A stretch of 64,000 nucleotides of DNA, taken from NCBI GenBank assembly GCA_028282685.1, contig JANQHK010000154.1:1-64000 (forward strand), in the 5' to 3' direction. Shown here piece after piece: positions 9,635-19,243 of the stretch. The stretch's first letter is position 1. Every line of letters begins with the position of its first letter. This stretch comes from Phycisphaeraceae bacterium (GTDB lineage: Bacteria > Planctomycetota > Phycisphaerae > Phycisphaerales > Zrk34). The position numbers and the translations under genes were made by a program. The notes beneath the pieces were generated by a model. It saw only the letters and a program-made list of their open reading frames with translations. It was not told the DNA's origin and ran no database searches.

Positions 9635-12433
9635 TTATTGTGCGATTTGCACCTCGATCGGGCTTTCTGTGCTAAATTCCATCCAGACGACCAGCGCGTT
9701 GACGCCGTTAGCGCGGCGGACGATGCCTTGGCGTGTGTCGGTCAATGTTAACGAGGGGGCGATCGTGACCTTGGCCGGTTTGTCGCTGCCCCAGTTCTCC
9801 ACGACGAACACGGGATTGACGATTGGTGTGTCCTTCGAGCCGTTCAAGCTGACCGTCAGTGTTTTCACATCGCCGCTGCTGCGCGTCAGCACGTAAGCGC
9901 GCTGGGCGGGATCGTACACCGCCGAAACGCCCTCGCCCGTCTCGGCCTCGGCCGGCGTCAACCACGACTTGGCCAGCGGCAGCAGTTCCTTGGCCGGCTT
10001 TCTGGACATGCCTTCCATCAGGATTTTTTCTTCAAACAAACCCTTTTCGCCGAATTGCGTGGAGGAATCCCAGAACACGTGCGTCAAGCTGCTGTGGGCG
10101 GTGCGATCGGGGAAGGTGGCGTGTCGGCCGTCCGAGGGTATTTGCGCGACGGGCCAGTGGTTCCACGCGGGGAAGGCCGAGTAGCCGGTTCCCCCGCGCG
10201 CCCTGTATACATCGCCGTCTTGAATGTCCATGATCGTGTAGGGATCATACTTGGCTTTCATGTTGACTACGTGCAGAACGGTGTCCTTGTAGTCCACTTT
10301 GACGGGCGGTTCATTGATCCAGGAATACTCGCGCACGTCGCCGTCCGCCGTGGCGACGGTGAGTGCGGGGACGGTATCGATCACCATTTCCGGTCGTTGC
10401 TCGGGGCCCATGATCGCCATGGACTCGTGCCATTCGTGCCGGCGTTTCTTTGCCATATAAACGCGCATGCGTTTGGTGACCGTGCCGTCGGGATAGATCG
10501 TCAGGTACCAGTTGGACCAGTTTCCCCACTTGGTGTTGGGGTCTTCGTAGGAGATTTCGTAGCCGACCGTGGAGAGCGGGTAACGCCATTTGAGCACGAT
10601 ACGTGCCGGGCTCTGCTCGAGAACATGCACGCGCCCGAAGACCATTTTCTTGTCGGACATCGGCTCGCAGCAGCCCTTCCACCAGTTCTCGTTGAACTCG
10701 TTGGAATACCACCGGCCGTTTTCGCTGACCATCATGGGGATGTATCCCACACCGTGCCACAACACGTAGCGCGTGGGATTCTTGTCGAAGCTGACAACGA
10801 TATCCGGATGCCCGCAGACACGGAACATCTTGTTCCAGCTTTCATGAAACGGCAGGTGCACGTAACGGGCGGCGAAATCGTTCCAGGTTTTTTCACCGGC
10901 CGGCAGGATGCGACGAATCATGTCCGGCCGGGTGCGGGCGGCTTCGGTCATCCGGTACGCGGCGGTGCTCGTGGCGATTTGCTCGGGGGTCAGTGCGGCG
11001 CCGTAGATGCTCGCTTCATCGATCAGACCTTCGAAGGAATATTGGCTGGGGTACTGGCCGCGGCCGACGGGCAGGTACGGCATGCGTTTGATGCCCTGGC
11101 CCACGCGGACCGGCTCGCCGGCTGCCTGGTCGATCTTGCCCTTGGGCCGGGTGACCTCGGCCACCTTTTCTCCATCGACAAACAGGCGCAATACGCACTT
11201 CTTGCCCGAGGCGTCGATCACACCGGTCAGGCGCGTCCAGCGGAATCGCGGGATCAGCGTGCCCACGGCTCGGAGTTTGATCGGCTTGCCATCGAACGTC
11301 GCCCACAAACTCGGCTTGCCATCGGCTTCGATGGCGAGCATGAAGCCCTTGGTCTGCTTGGGAAGCATCACGCCGTTCACCGGGTGGTTGTCCTCCTCCC
11401 GGACTTGCTGAACGATCGGGCAGGTATTCCAGGGATAGGCGGCGATGGCGATCCAGGCGTCGAGCGTGACTTGATCGGTGACTTGGTCGGACAGATCGTG
11501 CTTCATCTGAACTTGCGAGGTCCAGCCGTCGAACATCAGGGCGCCGCCGGACACGCCGCCGCGCCAGTAGGCCGCATGACCTTCGATTTCAAGTTCCTTT
11601 TTTGAAACCGCTTCGCGGGTTGTCAGTCCCTTGCCCTCGTCAAAGGCAAAGTGCAGGGCCGGAGCGGGCAGCCCCTTCGGCATCGCACGAATCGGAGCGG
11701 TTGACAACGGGTGCTCGATGACCTCTTTGTCGAAGCCCATGGCCTTCAACATCAACAATTTGTCGGAAGGTTGGGCGGGCTGTTCGGTGATGCCGGCGTC
11801 GGTCAACCGATAACGCAACACCTGGCCCGGTGCGCTTTGGCGCCAGTCTTCGTAGCGGGGCTGACCTTCGAGGACCGCGCGCACCACCGAACGGTCGGGG
11901 GTGATGACGAAGTATTCATCGACCATGCGGGTCTGGTCGGGCAGATTGGCCGGGCCGACATTCAGGTCCATCCTGGGCATGTACCGCCAGTGGATCAACA
12001 CGCGTTGTTCGGTGGATTCGATGATACGGACGCGCGCGTAGCGGTTGACCCGATCCGGCCGATTGGCATCGCCGTCGCCGCTGCGCTCGATGATCTGCGG
12101 CAGATAGACCCTGGACTTGCCGGTGTTCCAGTAGGGCAGGTAGCTGCTGCCGCGCCAGAAGACCAGTTCCTCCGGGCCGTTGTCGAACTTGACCTTCACA
12201 TCGGCATACTCATCGGTGCGGCTGTCCCTGTGCCATTGCTCGTCGACGCTTTTACGCGTGTAGTAAGCACCGAAGGTGTAGTTGGAGGCGATCCCCTTGT
12301 CTGCCCAGGGATTGACCTCGGGCTGCGGGGGATTCAGGTACACCGGTCCCTCGGCGACATCGGCGCCGGCCATCCGTGCCTGTGCGATGACGGTCAGGAG
12401 CAAACCGAGGACAATGACGAACATTCTGGTCAT
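9635..12433 (-). CDS. Exported LamG-domain protein with duplicated flanking module
   Basis: 932 residues with a signal peptide (FVIVLGLLLTVIAQARMAGA). A LamG/concanavalin-like domain occupies about residues 260-490 (ALHFAFDEGKG ... TLDAWI ... GLIDEASIYGAALT). Two related modules flank it: residues about 75-210 and 545-700 share the order 'V-x-FD...P', 'V-x-W-x-G-x-x-Y-x-P', an acidic V/I-x-E block, 'hWRY', and a PDxxVxR-like end. Function is unknown; LamG suggests carbohydrate or matrix binding outside the cell. The gene lies between pfp and the Tat oxidoreductase, with terminators on both sides, so it is probably a single-gene unit. Confidence 0.8.
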   Translation of the reverse strand: MTRMFVIVLGLLLTVIAQARMAGADVAEGPVYLNPPQPEVNPWADKGIASNYTFGAYYTRKSVDEQWHRDSRTDEYADVKVKFDNGPEELVFWRGSSYLPYWNTGKSRVYLPQIIERSGDGDANRPDRVNRYARVRIIESTEQRVLIHWRYMPRMDLNVGPANLPDQTRMVDEYFVITPDRSVVRAVLEGQPRYEDWRQSAPGQVLRYRLTDAGITEQPAQPSDKLLMLKAMGFDKEVIEHPLSTAPIRAMPKGLPAPALHFAFDEGKGLTTREAVSKKELEIEGHAAYWRGGVSGGALMFDGWTSQVQMKHDLSDQVTDQVTLDAWIAIAAYPWNTCPIVQQVREEDNHPVNGVMLPKQTKGFMLAIEADGKPSLWATFDGKPIKLRAVGTLIPRFRWTRLTGVIDASGKKCVLRLFVDGEKVAEVTRPKGKIDQAAGEPVRVGQGIKRMPYLPVGRGQYPSQYSFEGLIDEASIYGAALTPEQIATSTAAYRMTEAARTRPDMIRRILPAGEKTWNDFAARYVHLPFHESWNKMFRVCGHPDIVVSFDKNPTRYVLWHGVGYIPMMVSENGRWYSNEFNENWWKGCCEPMSDKKMVFGRVHVLEQSPARIVLKWRYPLSTVGYEISYEDPNTKWGNWSNWYLTIYPDGTVTKRMRVYMAKKRRHEWHESMAIMGPEQRPEMVIDTVPALTVATADGDVREYSWINEPPVKVDYKDTVLHVVNMKAKYDPYTIMDIQDGDVYRARGGTGYSAFPAWNHWPVAQIPSDGRHATFPDRTAHSSLTHVFWDSSTQFGEKGLFEEKILMEGMSRKPAKELLPLAKSWLTPAEAETGEGVSAVYDPAQRAYVLTRSSGDVKTLTVSLNGSKDTPIVNPVFVVENWGSDKPAKVTIAPSLTLTDTRQGIVRRANGVNALVVWMEFSTESPIEVQIAQ

Positions 12434-12485
12434 GTTGGAATCTCCGGGTTTGAGAACAGGACACGGTAATTATACGCGATCGTTC

Positions 12486-12517
12486 AAACAAACAATCCCG
12501 CCGGGGGGCGGGATTGA
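12486..12517 (-). terminator. Intrinsic terminator after pfp
   Basis: Minus strand: AATCCCGCC / GGCGGGATT stem with a short C-rich loop, then TGTTTGTTTG. It lies 32 bp past the phosphofructokinase stop codon. Confidence 0.8.
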
Positions 12518-12548
12518 GCGTTCTGACAAAATTGCCCCGGTTGATCGA

Positions 12549-13757
12549 TCAATGCTTCCGAAGGAACTCCACCGGCGGCAGCGGGCCGACGATCGGCGTG
12601 GCGTATTGAACGAATTTTTCGCTGATGTTGTTGCCGTCGACGATCCAATCCTCGGGCAGGTGGCGCGTCTTGGCGGCCACGTCGCCCAGTTCGATCCGGT
12701 TGTATTCCACGGTGTACGGCTCGTCGCTGGTGCGCTGGATCGCGATCGAGCCGTCGATATCGCCGGACATCGCCAGTTCCGCGGCGGTGCGGCCGGCGGC
12801 GCGGGCCTCAACCTGATCGGTCTTGCTGACGCAACCGACGAAGCAGCGCTGCAGGTAGCCGAACGTATCGGCGCGGACGCGCGTCTTTTTGCCCATGTAG
12901 TTCTTGATTTCCTGCGACAGGAAGTCGCCCAGCGCGCCCGAGCCGGACAACTGCACATTGCCGTGTGCATCGCGCTCGACGTGGTGGCCCTGCTGAATGG
13001 CGAGCTTGGCGGCCATCGGCGTGCCGTCGGCATCGTGAATGCCTTCGCTGACGGCGATCAGGCAGCGGCCGAGCTTGGAATAGATCCGTTCCACGTCCTC
13101 GCAGAACTTGACCGAATCGAAATTCGCTTCGGGCACGTAGACCAGGTGCGGGCCTTCGTTTTCACCGTGTCGGCCCAGCACCGCCGCCGCCGTGAGGAAG
13201 CCGGCGTGCCGGCCCATGACCACGTTGATCTTGATGCCCGGCAGGGCGCGGTTGTCCAGGTTGTCGCCCATGAAGGCGCAGGCCACGAACTTCGCCGCCG
13301 AGCCGTAGCCGGGCGTGTGATCGTTGCAGACCAGGTCGTTGTCGATCGTCTTGGGAATGTGGAAGGCGTGCAGCTCGTAGCCGGCTTCCTTGGCCTTCTC
13401 GTTGACGATCCGGCAGGTGTCCGACGAATCGTTTCCGCCGGCGTAGAAGAAGTACCGCACGTTGTGCTTTTCAAACGTGTGGAAAATCTTCTCGCAGTAG
13501 GCGTCGTCGGGCTTGTCGCGGCTGGAGCCCAGCGCCGCCGAGGGGGTGTCGGCGATGTGGTTCAGCCGATCCTGCGGGATGTCCTGCAGCTCGATGAAAT
13601 CCTCGTTGATGATTCCGCGTACGGCGTGGTGGGCGCCGAGAATCTTCTGATCGAAGCCCTTGCCCAGCAGGCCTTCCACGCAGCCGACCAGCGACTGGTT
13701 GATGACGGCGGTCGGCCCGCCCGATTGCCCGATGACAGCATTGCCTTTAATGGACAT
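12549..13757 (-). CDS. pfp: Pyrophosphate-dependent 6-phosphofructokinase
   Basis: Reversible phosphorylation of fructose 6-phosphate in glycolysis and gluconeogenesis, 402 aa, cytosolic. The PFK fold is clear: GQSGGPTAVINQS at the N-terminus, GGNDSSDT in place of the ATP-type GGDGS, PKTIDND (Lys where ATP enzymes carry Gly, a PPi-type mark) and MGRHAGFL. These point to PPi rather than ATP as phosphoryl donor. The start at 13757 has AAGAGGT upstream; the 12-codon extension to 13793 lacks family similarity. Confidence 0.92.
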   Translation of the reverse strand: MSIKGNAVIGQSGGPTAVINQSLVGCVEGLLGKGFDQKILGAHHAVRGIINEDFIELQDIPQDRLNHIADTPSAALGSSRDKPDDAYCEKIFHTFEKHNVRYFFYAGGNDSSDTCRIVNEKAKEAGYELHAFHIPKTIDNDLVCNDHTPGYGSAAKFVACAFMGDNLDNRALPGIKINVVMGRHAGFLTAAAVLGRHGENEGPHLVYVPEANFDSVKFCEDVERIYSKLGRCLIAVSEGIHDADGTPMAAKLAIQQGHHVERDAHGNVQLSGSGALGDFLSQEIKNYMGKKTRVRADTFGYLQRCFVGCVSKTDQVEARAAGRTAAELAMSGDIDGSIAIQRTSDEPYTVEYNRIELGDVAAKTRHLPEDWIVDGNNISEKFVQYATPIVGPLPPVEFLRKH

Positions 13758-13899
13758 CTTCCAAAACCTCTTGATTGGGGGGGTCAGTTGCATGCAATCC
13801 GGTGCCGCCGAGCGAAACAGGATAGCGAATTTTTCTGTAACCGCCAGTTAAGTATCCGGTTAAGAATTCAGATCAATGGAATCCGATCCGGATTATTCT

Positions 13900-13928
13900 T
13901 TGCCCGAATACTCCGAAATCCGTATGCT
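13900..13928 (+). promoter_or_regulatory. Sigma70-like promoter for the lipoprotein gene
   Basis: TTGCCC, a 17-bp spacer and TATGCT, placing the transcript start about 40 bp before the ATG at 13977, with AAGGAG between. Confidence 0.5.
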
Positions 13929-13976
13929 GAGGCCTGATTCGAGCAGCTCAAACCCCGAAATCTTAAGGAGACTTCC

Positions 13977-14915
13977 ATGAAGACCGGACCGCATGCCTTG
14001 ATCGTACTGGTGTTGTGTGGGCTGGCATTGACCGGATGCGATGCAGAGAAGCCCACGGCCACGCTCCCGGGAACGCCCGACGGCAACATGCAAGCGGTCG
14101 TCAATGGCATCATTGACGGCGATCCTTCCGTTGTCTTTGCCGCCATGCCCGACAGTTACCAGAAGGACGTCAACGATCTGGTCCACCGGTTTGCCGGCAA
14201 GATGGACGCCGAAGTCTACGACAAGTTGTTCGTTATCGTTGGTAAAGCCGGAACCGTGATGCGGGACAAAAAGTCATTCCTGGTGAACGCCAAGTCCCTG
14301 AAAGAGAATCCGGAAGTGGACCTGGCGCAACTGGATGCCAACTGGGATTCGATCGTGGGCATCTTTGATGTCATAGCCAACAGTGACGCGGGCAAGCTCA
14401 GTTCACTTAAAACCCTTGATGTCATGAAGTTCCTTCAGGGGGACGGCTCGAAGATTCTCAAGAAAGCCCAAGCCATCGCCGCGCTGAAGAAGGGTGAGAA
14501 TCCCTTCGAAGCGATGAAGAAAATCAAAGTGGAGTTGATGAAGTCCGAAGGCGACTCTGCCACGCTGAAGATGACCGATCCCGATGGCCGGGTCAAAGAG
14601 GAACAGTTCAACAAGGTCGAGGGCAAGTGGATTCCCACGGAGATGGCCGAGGAATGGGCCGAGAAGATGGCCGAAGCCCGCAGCGGCATCGAATCGTTGG
14701 ATACCGCGAAGTTGAAAGCCCAAATGATGCCCATGCTGGCTGCAGTGGAAGCGAACATCGACCTGTTGGCCCAGGCTAAGACGCAGGAGGAGTTTGAACA
14801 GACCGCTGAGAGCATGGGCAAGCAGGTCATGATGGCGGTGATCGGCATGATGATGCAGATGCAACAAGGCGCCGAAGAAGCTCCGATGCCGATGCCCATG
14901 CCCATGCCCGAATGA
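13977..14915 (+). CDS. Putative lipoprotein with Met-Pro tail
   Basis: 312 residues. The signal peptide ends in a lipobox (LTGC, Cys about residue 21), so the mature protein is probably lipid-anchored. The body is helical and charged with no recognised domain; the C-terminus is a short MPMPMPMPE repeat. AAGGAGACTTCC directly precedes the ATG. It is flanked by a promoter and a strong terminator and so appears to be monocistronic. Function unknown. Confidence 0.8.
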   Translation: MKTGPHALIVLVLCGLALTGCDAEKPTATLPGTPDGNMQAVVNGIIDGDPSVVFAAMPDSYQKDVNDLVHRFAGKMDAEVYDKLFVIVGKAGTVMRDKKSFLVNAKSLKENPEVDLAQLDANWDSIVGIFDVIANSDAGKLSSLKTLDVMKFLQGDGSKILKKAQAIAALKKGENPFEAMKKIKVELMKSEGDSATLKMTDPDGRVKEEQFNKVEGKWIPTEMAEEWAEKMAEARSGIESLDTAKLKAQMMPMLAAVEANIDLLAQAKTQEEFEQTAESMGKQVMMAVIGMMMQMQQGAEEAPMPMPMPMPE

Positions 14916-14947
14916 CCCGTCGCCGAAACGCGATTTCAAGCACGACC

Positions 14948-14971
14948 AACCCCGCTCCGGCGGGGTTTTTT
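14948..14971 (+). terminator. Intrinsic terminator after the lipoprotein gene
   Basis: CCCCGC-TCCG-GCGGGG followed by six T residues, 33 bp past the stop codon at 14915. Confidence 0.9.
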
Positions 14972-15229
14972 CATGTCCGGCCATGCCGGGAGGATCGGCT
15001 AGGTGGACTATTCCGGCCTCGATGTGGATAAAATAGTGTTTTTGTGGAAAACTCAGCAGGAAATGAGCGCAGATATTACCCGCAATAAAACTTACCAGGC
15101 ACAAACCCATGCCGCCGGAGCACTTAAAATAAGGTGATTCCGGATAGGATTTCCTGGCTGTCAATTGGGGTGTGGATAACCGTGTTAGTGCATTCTTAAC
15201 AAGTATTTACGTCTTTCTGATCTCTGGCC

Positions 15230-15366
15230 GGCAAATCCATTGAAACCAGACTGCCGGGCAGATACGATGGTGTGGTACAGTGGAAGCAAACCTCAACACG
15301 GCAACAGCGGCTTCTTAGCCGTGGCACCCCTCGTGGCCATTCGGAGCAGGTCACGGGGGTTTTTTT
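15230..15366 (+). ncRNA. Candidate small RNA ending in an orphan terminator
   Basis: The 527-bp gap between the lipoprotein gene and cstA has a second plus-strand terminator at 15327-15366 with no coding sequence before it. Upstream, CTGCC/GGGCAG and CACGGC/GCCGTG can form helices, the second enclosing AGCGGCT/AGCCGT. No SRP, 6S, tmRNA or RNase P signature was recognised. The 5' end given is arbitrary because no clear promoter could be chosen. The rest of the gap (14972-15229) is unremarkable. Confidence 0.3.
15327..15366 (+). terminator. Orphan intrinsic terminator
   Basis: CCCC-t-CGTG pairs with CACG-GGGG across an 18-nt loop and is followed by seven T residues. It faces away from cstA, so it does not terminate that gene. 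Confidence 0.65.
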
Positions 15367-15368
15367 AT

Positions 15369-15435
15369 CGAAGCTGTCAGCTATCGGCTGTCAGCCGGAT
15401 GGAATCTTTCATGCTGACAGCTTTCAGCTGATGGC
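15369..15435 (+). repeat. GCTGTCAGC dispersed repeat, copy 1
   Basis: GAAGCTGTCAGCT, then ATCGGCTGTCAGCC, followed by an inverted copy GCTGACAGCTTTCAGCTG. The same word family recurs at 41823-41870 after ilvC. The inverted arrangement can fold into a hairpin just past the cstA stop. Confidence 0.65.
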
Positions 15436-15442
15436 ATGCTGG

Positions 15443-17290
15443 TCACTTCTGCGGCAACGGCGGCAGCGCCTCTTCCAACACGTTGCGCGCTTTGGGCCAG
15501 GCGAGCACCGCTTCAACGATCAACCAAAGCTGCAACAACGAGATCAATGCGCTGAAAACCAGCAGGTGCCATTTCTCGTTCGGTATGAAATCCGTCACGG
15601 TCTGGTGCGCCATCGCCCAACCGGGCACGATGAGCATGATCGCCATCGGAATGGCGGTAAGCCATGCGGGCAAGCCGCGACGCCAGAGGTAGAAACTGAT
15701 CACCATCAGCGCCAGGCCAGCCAGGAGCTGGTTGGTGGCGCCGAACAGAGGCCAGAGGATCAATCCGCCCGAGCCGGGCCCGAGCTTGCCGGGTATCATC
15801 GCCACGATGCCGCCGGTGGCCAGGGCGACCGCCGTGGCGGCGAACTTGTTCGTCAGCGGACGAATGGACATGCTTTTACCAAGTTCTTGCACCACGTAAC
15901 GTTGCAATCGTGTGGCGGTATCGAGTGTGGTGGCGGCGAACGATGCGACCAGCACGGCCATGATGGCGATGGCCATTTTCAGCGGTATCCCGATCGAGCC
16001 CAGGAAATTCCCTCCGCCTTCGATAAACGCGCCCACCTTGTTGGCCAGTTTGAAGTCGGACCAGCTCTTCTCGGGGTTGTACACCGAAGCCCACGCGGCG
16101 GGGCCGACCAGGGCCTGTCCGCTTTCGTCCACCGCATGCACGTAATCGAAACCACCGGGCGCGGTGGCCAGGGCCGTGCGGTTAAATTTGCCCATCGCCA
16201 ATCCCGCACAGCAGGCGAGAATGACCACCGTCGCCAGCGCCCCTTCCAGCAGCATGCCGCCGTATCCCACGTATCGGGAATGCGTTTCGCAGGACAATTG
16301 CTTGCTGGAGGTTCCACTGGCGACCAGGCAGTGGAATCCGCTGATCGCCCCGCAGGCAATCGTGATGAACAGGAAGGGCAGTATCGGCGGTGCATCGGCG
16401 GGGACATCGGCGCTGATTGCCGGGGCAGCGGTAAACAGGTTCGCCTGTCCGTTCATCCCCGCCACCAGCAAGCCACCCACCAGCAGCACCAGCGCCAGAA
16501 CCAGCTCGTGACTGTTAATGAAATCGCGCGGCTGTAACAACGTCCACACCGGCAGCACCGAGGCGAAGAAACAGTAGACCAGGAGAATCACGGTCCAGAT
16601 CTGGATGGCGCGCGGCAAGGTGTTCCCAGACACCTCGATCCCGAACCAGGTGCGGATGTCGACCGGCAGGTGGTAGCTGCCGACGTACATCATCAGGTAC
16701 ATCGCACCCAGGGCGGCAAGAGAAGGCCACAGCAGCCCTCCTTTTTTCTTGTACACCCAGAATCCGATCAATATCGCCAGGGGGATTTCCACCCACACGC
16801 TCAACACGCTCTCGGGGTAGAGTGAAAAGATGATGGCGATCACCAATCCGAAGATGGCGATCACGATCATCAGCGCGAAGAAGAGGATGGCCAGAAACAG
16901 GTATCTGGCGCGTGGGCTGATCATTCGGCCGGCGATCTCGCCGACGCTCTGACCGCGATTGCGCACGGAGATGACCAGCGAGCCGAAGTCGTGCACGGCG
17001 CCGATGAAGATCGACCCGAAGACAACCCACAACAGCGCCGGCAGCCATCCCCAGAACACGGCGATCGCCGGTCCGACAATCGGGCCGGTCCCCGCGATGC
17101 TGGTGAAGTGGTGGCCGAAGACCACCTCCTTCTTGCTGGGCACGAAATCGACATTGTCGCGCAGTTGTCGGCTGGGCATGGCGGCCTGGGGGTCAAGCCG
17201 GAATAACTTCCGCCCCAGCCAGCGCCCGTAGGTGTGATAGGCGACGATAAAACCGACGAATGCGCCAATGGCGACCAACAGCGTGGACAT
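15443..17290 (-). CDS. cstA: Carbon starvation protein CstA family transporter
   Basis: 615-residue inner-membrane protein with about 16 hydrophobic segments. The CstA signature region near the N-terminus is intact (GHHFTSIAGTGPIVGPAIAVFWGWLPALLW, GAVHDFGSLVISVRNRGQS). Family members import pyruvate or peptides under starvation. It is shorter than E. coli CstA/BtsT (about 700 aa), mainly through fewer C-terminal loops, as in many non-enteric members. The ATG is at 17290; no two-component partner is adjacent. The upstream lipoprotein gene ends 72 bp before it on the same strand. Confidence 0.93.
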   Translation of the reverse strand: MSTLLVAIGAFVGFIVAYHTYGRWLGRKLFRLDPQAAMPSRQLRDNVDFVPSKKEVVFGHHFTSIAGTGPIVGPAIAVFWGWLPALLWVVFGSIFIGAVHDFGSLVISVRNRGQSVGEIAGRMISPRARYLFLAILFFALMIVIAIFGLVIAIIFSLYPESVLSVWVEIPLAILIGFWVYKKKGGLLWPSLAALGAMYLMMYVGSYHLPVDIRTWFGIEVSGNTLPRAIQIWTVILLVYCFFASVLPVWTLLQPRDFINSHELVLALVLLVGGLLVAGMNGQANLFTAAPAISADVPADAPPILPFLFITIACGAISGFHCLVASGTSSKQLSCETHSRYVGYGGMLLEGALATVVILACCAGLAMGKFNRTALATAPGGFDYVHAVDESGQALVGPAAWASVYNPEKSWSDFKLANKVGAFIEGGGNFLGSIGIPLKMAIAIMAVLVASFAATTLDTATRLQRYVVQELGKSMSIRPLTNKFAATAVALATGGIVAMIPGKLGPGSGGLILWPLFGATNQLLAGLALMVISFYLWRRGLPAWLTAIPMAIMLIVPGWAMAHQTVTDFIPNEKWHLLVFSALISLLQLWLIVEAVLAWPKARNVLEEALPPLPQK

Positions 17291-17362
17291 GATCCAACTC
17301 CGACGGGACGGTCATCCATCATATGGCGAGGACCGACCGTCACCAATACCCGTCGGGGTTGA

Positions 17363-19081
17363 TTAGAAGTCTTTGGATGTCGGCGGATCGGACATCACAT
17401 CCGCTTCAAAGGGCAGTCGCTTGGCCACGGGGTCCTGTTCGATTTCCAGGCGCATTTTCACCGGCTTGAACGGCTTGGTTGGACTGGCGTAGATCGTGTA
17501 CTGCATGCTCCATCTTTCCTTCGTGGTAGTCGATCTGGAATAGGGATTGATGGAACTGGCTGCCAGCTCCTGGTTTTCTTCGTCAATGAATGTGACGCTG
17601 GCGATCTTGATCGGCGGAGGTGCATTGGGGGGACGCTGCCCGGTTGCGGAAACCACCACGGTGCCCCGCAGCGACCTGCTGCCGGCGTTGACACTCTCCA
17701 CCCGGATCAGTTTCCGCTCATCCCCGTCGATCGCCTGCTCCGTTCCCCGCGCCAACGAGGGCACGGTGACGGTTTGGCGTTTTCCGGGCATGAAGATATC
17801 CACATATCCGCCGAGCCGGCGCACGGTTTCGGGCAGGCGGTCCATGGCCAGATTGAGATTGACGCTGTTGCGATACCCCGGCTCTTTCGTACGCGTTTTG
17901 CCCACGGACAACAAGTTCGGATTGTTCTGATATTCTTCGACTTGAATTCGTTGATTCTGGCCGTCTTCAAGCCATTGCACCACAGGCAGTCGGTAGGCCA
18001 TGAGACCGGAAGTCGTCACGGACAATTCTCCGCCCATCTGCAGATGGTATGACGTGGAATTGTTTTCGCGCTCTCTGCGGGCGGTCATCTGTATGGTTCT
18101 GGGTTGATACGCTGCGGTGATGTCCTGTGTCCCCTTGGCAGATTCTGTGAAAGACGAAATTGCATCTTCGGTTTTTCCGGCAACCTGCGGAGACTCGGTC
18201 TCCGGGACAATCACGTCATCAAACTGAAATGGCAGGGCGTGCGGCTTGACTTGGGTTGCCACGATCAAGCGGACGGCTTTGGGTTGACTTTCCGCGGAGC
18301 GCGTTTGGTCAATGGGGCCGACCGTGCCGATTTTCGACAGGGGCTTGATCCCCTGGCTGGAACTGCTGTAAACGCGGATGGGACTCACTTGGCCGTCGTT
18401 TTGGACCCACGCCGTCGATAACAGGTAGGGCGACTTGCCCAGCGGCTGGAAGGTTTGTCCGCTGGCCGATCGCAACGCATACGTCAATGTCTTTCGTTCG
18501 GATCGCTGATGCACCTGCAATCGAATCTGGATGTCACCGATGACCGTCTGCCATTCATCCGAATCGATGGGCAGGTCGATCTGTTCCACCGCCGTCGCCT
18601 GCAGCAGATGCAGGACGCCACAGATACGGCGCACGTCGCGCCCCGCACGCGCTAACTCGTATACATTCAAGGTCACATTGCCGATCCACGTTCCCGAACT
18701 GCCCGATAGCGAGCGAGGCGGATACGTAACAAGGCGGGGTCCGTAGCGATCCGAATTCCAGATGTCGCGCTCGGACACATGGCTTTGGCCCTGGCTGTCG
18801 ACGGCCTGATCGATCAGGAATTTCGAGGCGAAAATGTTCGATGCCGCCGGCCCCGCCACGTGCGCATTCACTTGCAGGGAATGGCGGTACCGGGTCGACG
18901 AAGTGTTCAGCGAAATCGTGCTGGTGGCTGTGGCGCTGTCCCATTGCACGGCCGGTTCGTCGGGCGAGGGGGTGTCGTGCCTCAACAGGGCCGCCGCCTT
19001 ATTTCGCGGCTGACAGCCGGCGATGCCGACCAGGACGGCAGTCCACAGAACGGTTACGAAAAGGCGCGCGGTGGGATTCAT
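17363..19081 (-). CDS. Putative lipoprotein, 572 aa
   Basis: Starts MNPTARLFVTVLWTAVLVGIAGC, a lipoprotein signal peptide with the lipobox Cys at about residue 23. The remaining sequence is beta-rich and repetitive in character, with no recognised domain. Start 19081 is chosen because AAAGGGG lies just upstream and the lipobox follows; the open frame continues to 19480 but overlaps the divergent monooxygenase gene and is not protein-like. Function unknown; an outer-membrane-associated role is possible. Confidence 0.75.
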   Translation of the reverse strand: MNPTARLFVTVLWTAVLVGIAGCQPRNKAAALLRHDTPSPDEPAVQWDSATATSTISLNTSSTRYRHSLQVNAHVAGPAASNIFASKFLIDQAVDSQGQSHVSERDIWNSDRYGPRLVTYPPRSLSGSSGTWIGNVTLNVYELARAGRDVRRICGVLHLLQATAVEQIDLPIDSDEWQTVIGDIQIRLQVHQRSERKTLTYALRSASGQTFQPLGKSPYLLSTAWVQNDGQVSPIRVYSSSSQGIKPLSKIGTVGPIDQTRSAESQPKAVRLIVATQVKPHALPFQFDDVIVPETESPQVAGKTEDAISSFTESAKGTQDITAAYQPRTIQMTARRERENNSTSYHLQMGGELSVTTSGLMAYRLPVVQWLEDGQNQRIQVEEYQNNPNLLSVGKTRTKEPGYRNSVNLNLAMDRLPETVRRLGGYVDIFMPGKRQTVTVPSLARGTEQAIDGDERKLIRVESVNAGSRSLRGTVVVSATGQRPPNAPPPIKIASVTFIDEENQELAASSINPYSRSTTTKERWSMQYTIYASPTKPFKPVKMRLEIEQDPVAKRLPFEADVMSDPPTSKDF

Positions 19082-19243
19082 GCGGTTTCCCCTTTGGAGC
19101 ATGAGTCGATTCTCAGTGTGCTTGACTTGAACGCCCATTATGCCAATTACGCCGCGACAGGCCAACATCCCTCCCTCGGCCTGTCTGGCTCGCTGGGATT
19201 GCCAACGGTACAATTTGACGCAAATCACCCCCAGGAGGTTCCC

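Noticed and set aside
14878-14912. Met-Pro repeat as a functional motif
   Set aside because: Simple low-complexity end of a lipoprotein; no known role.
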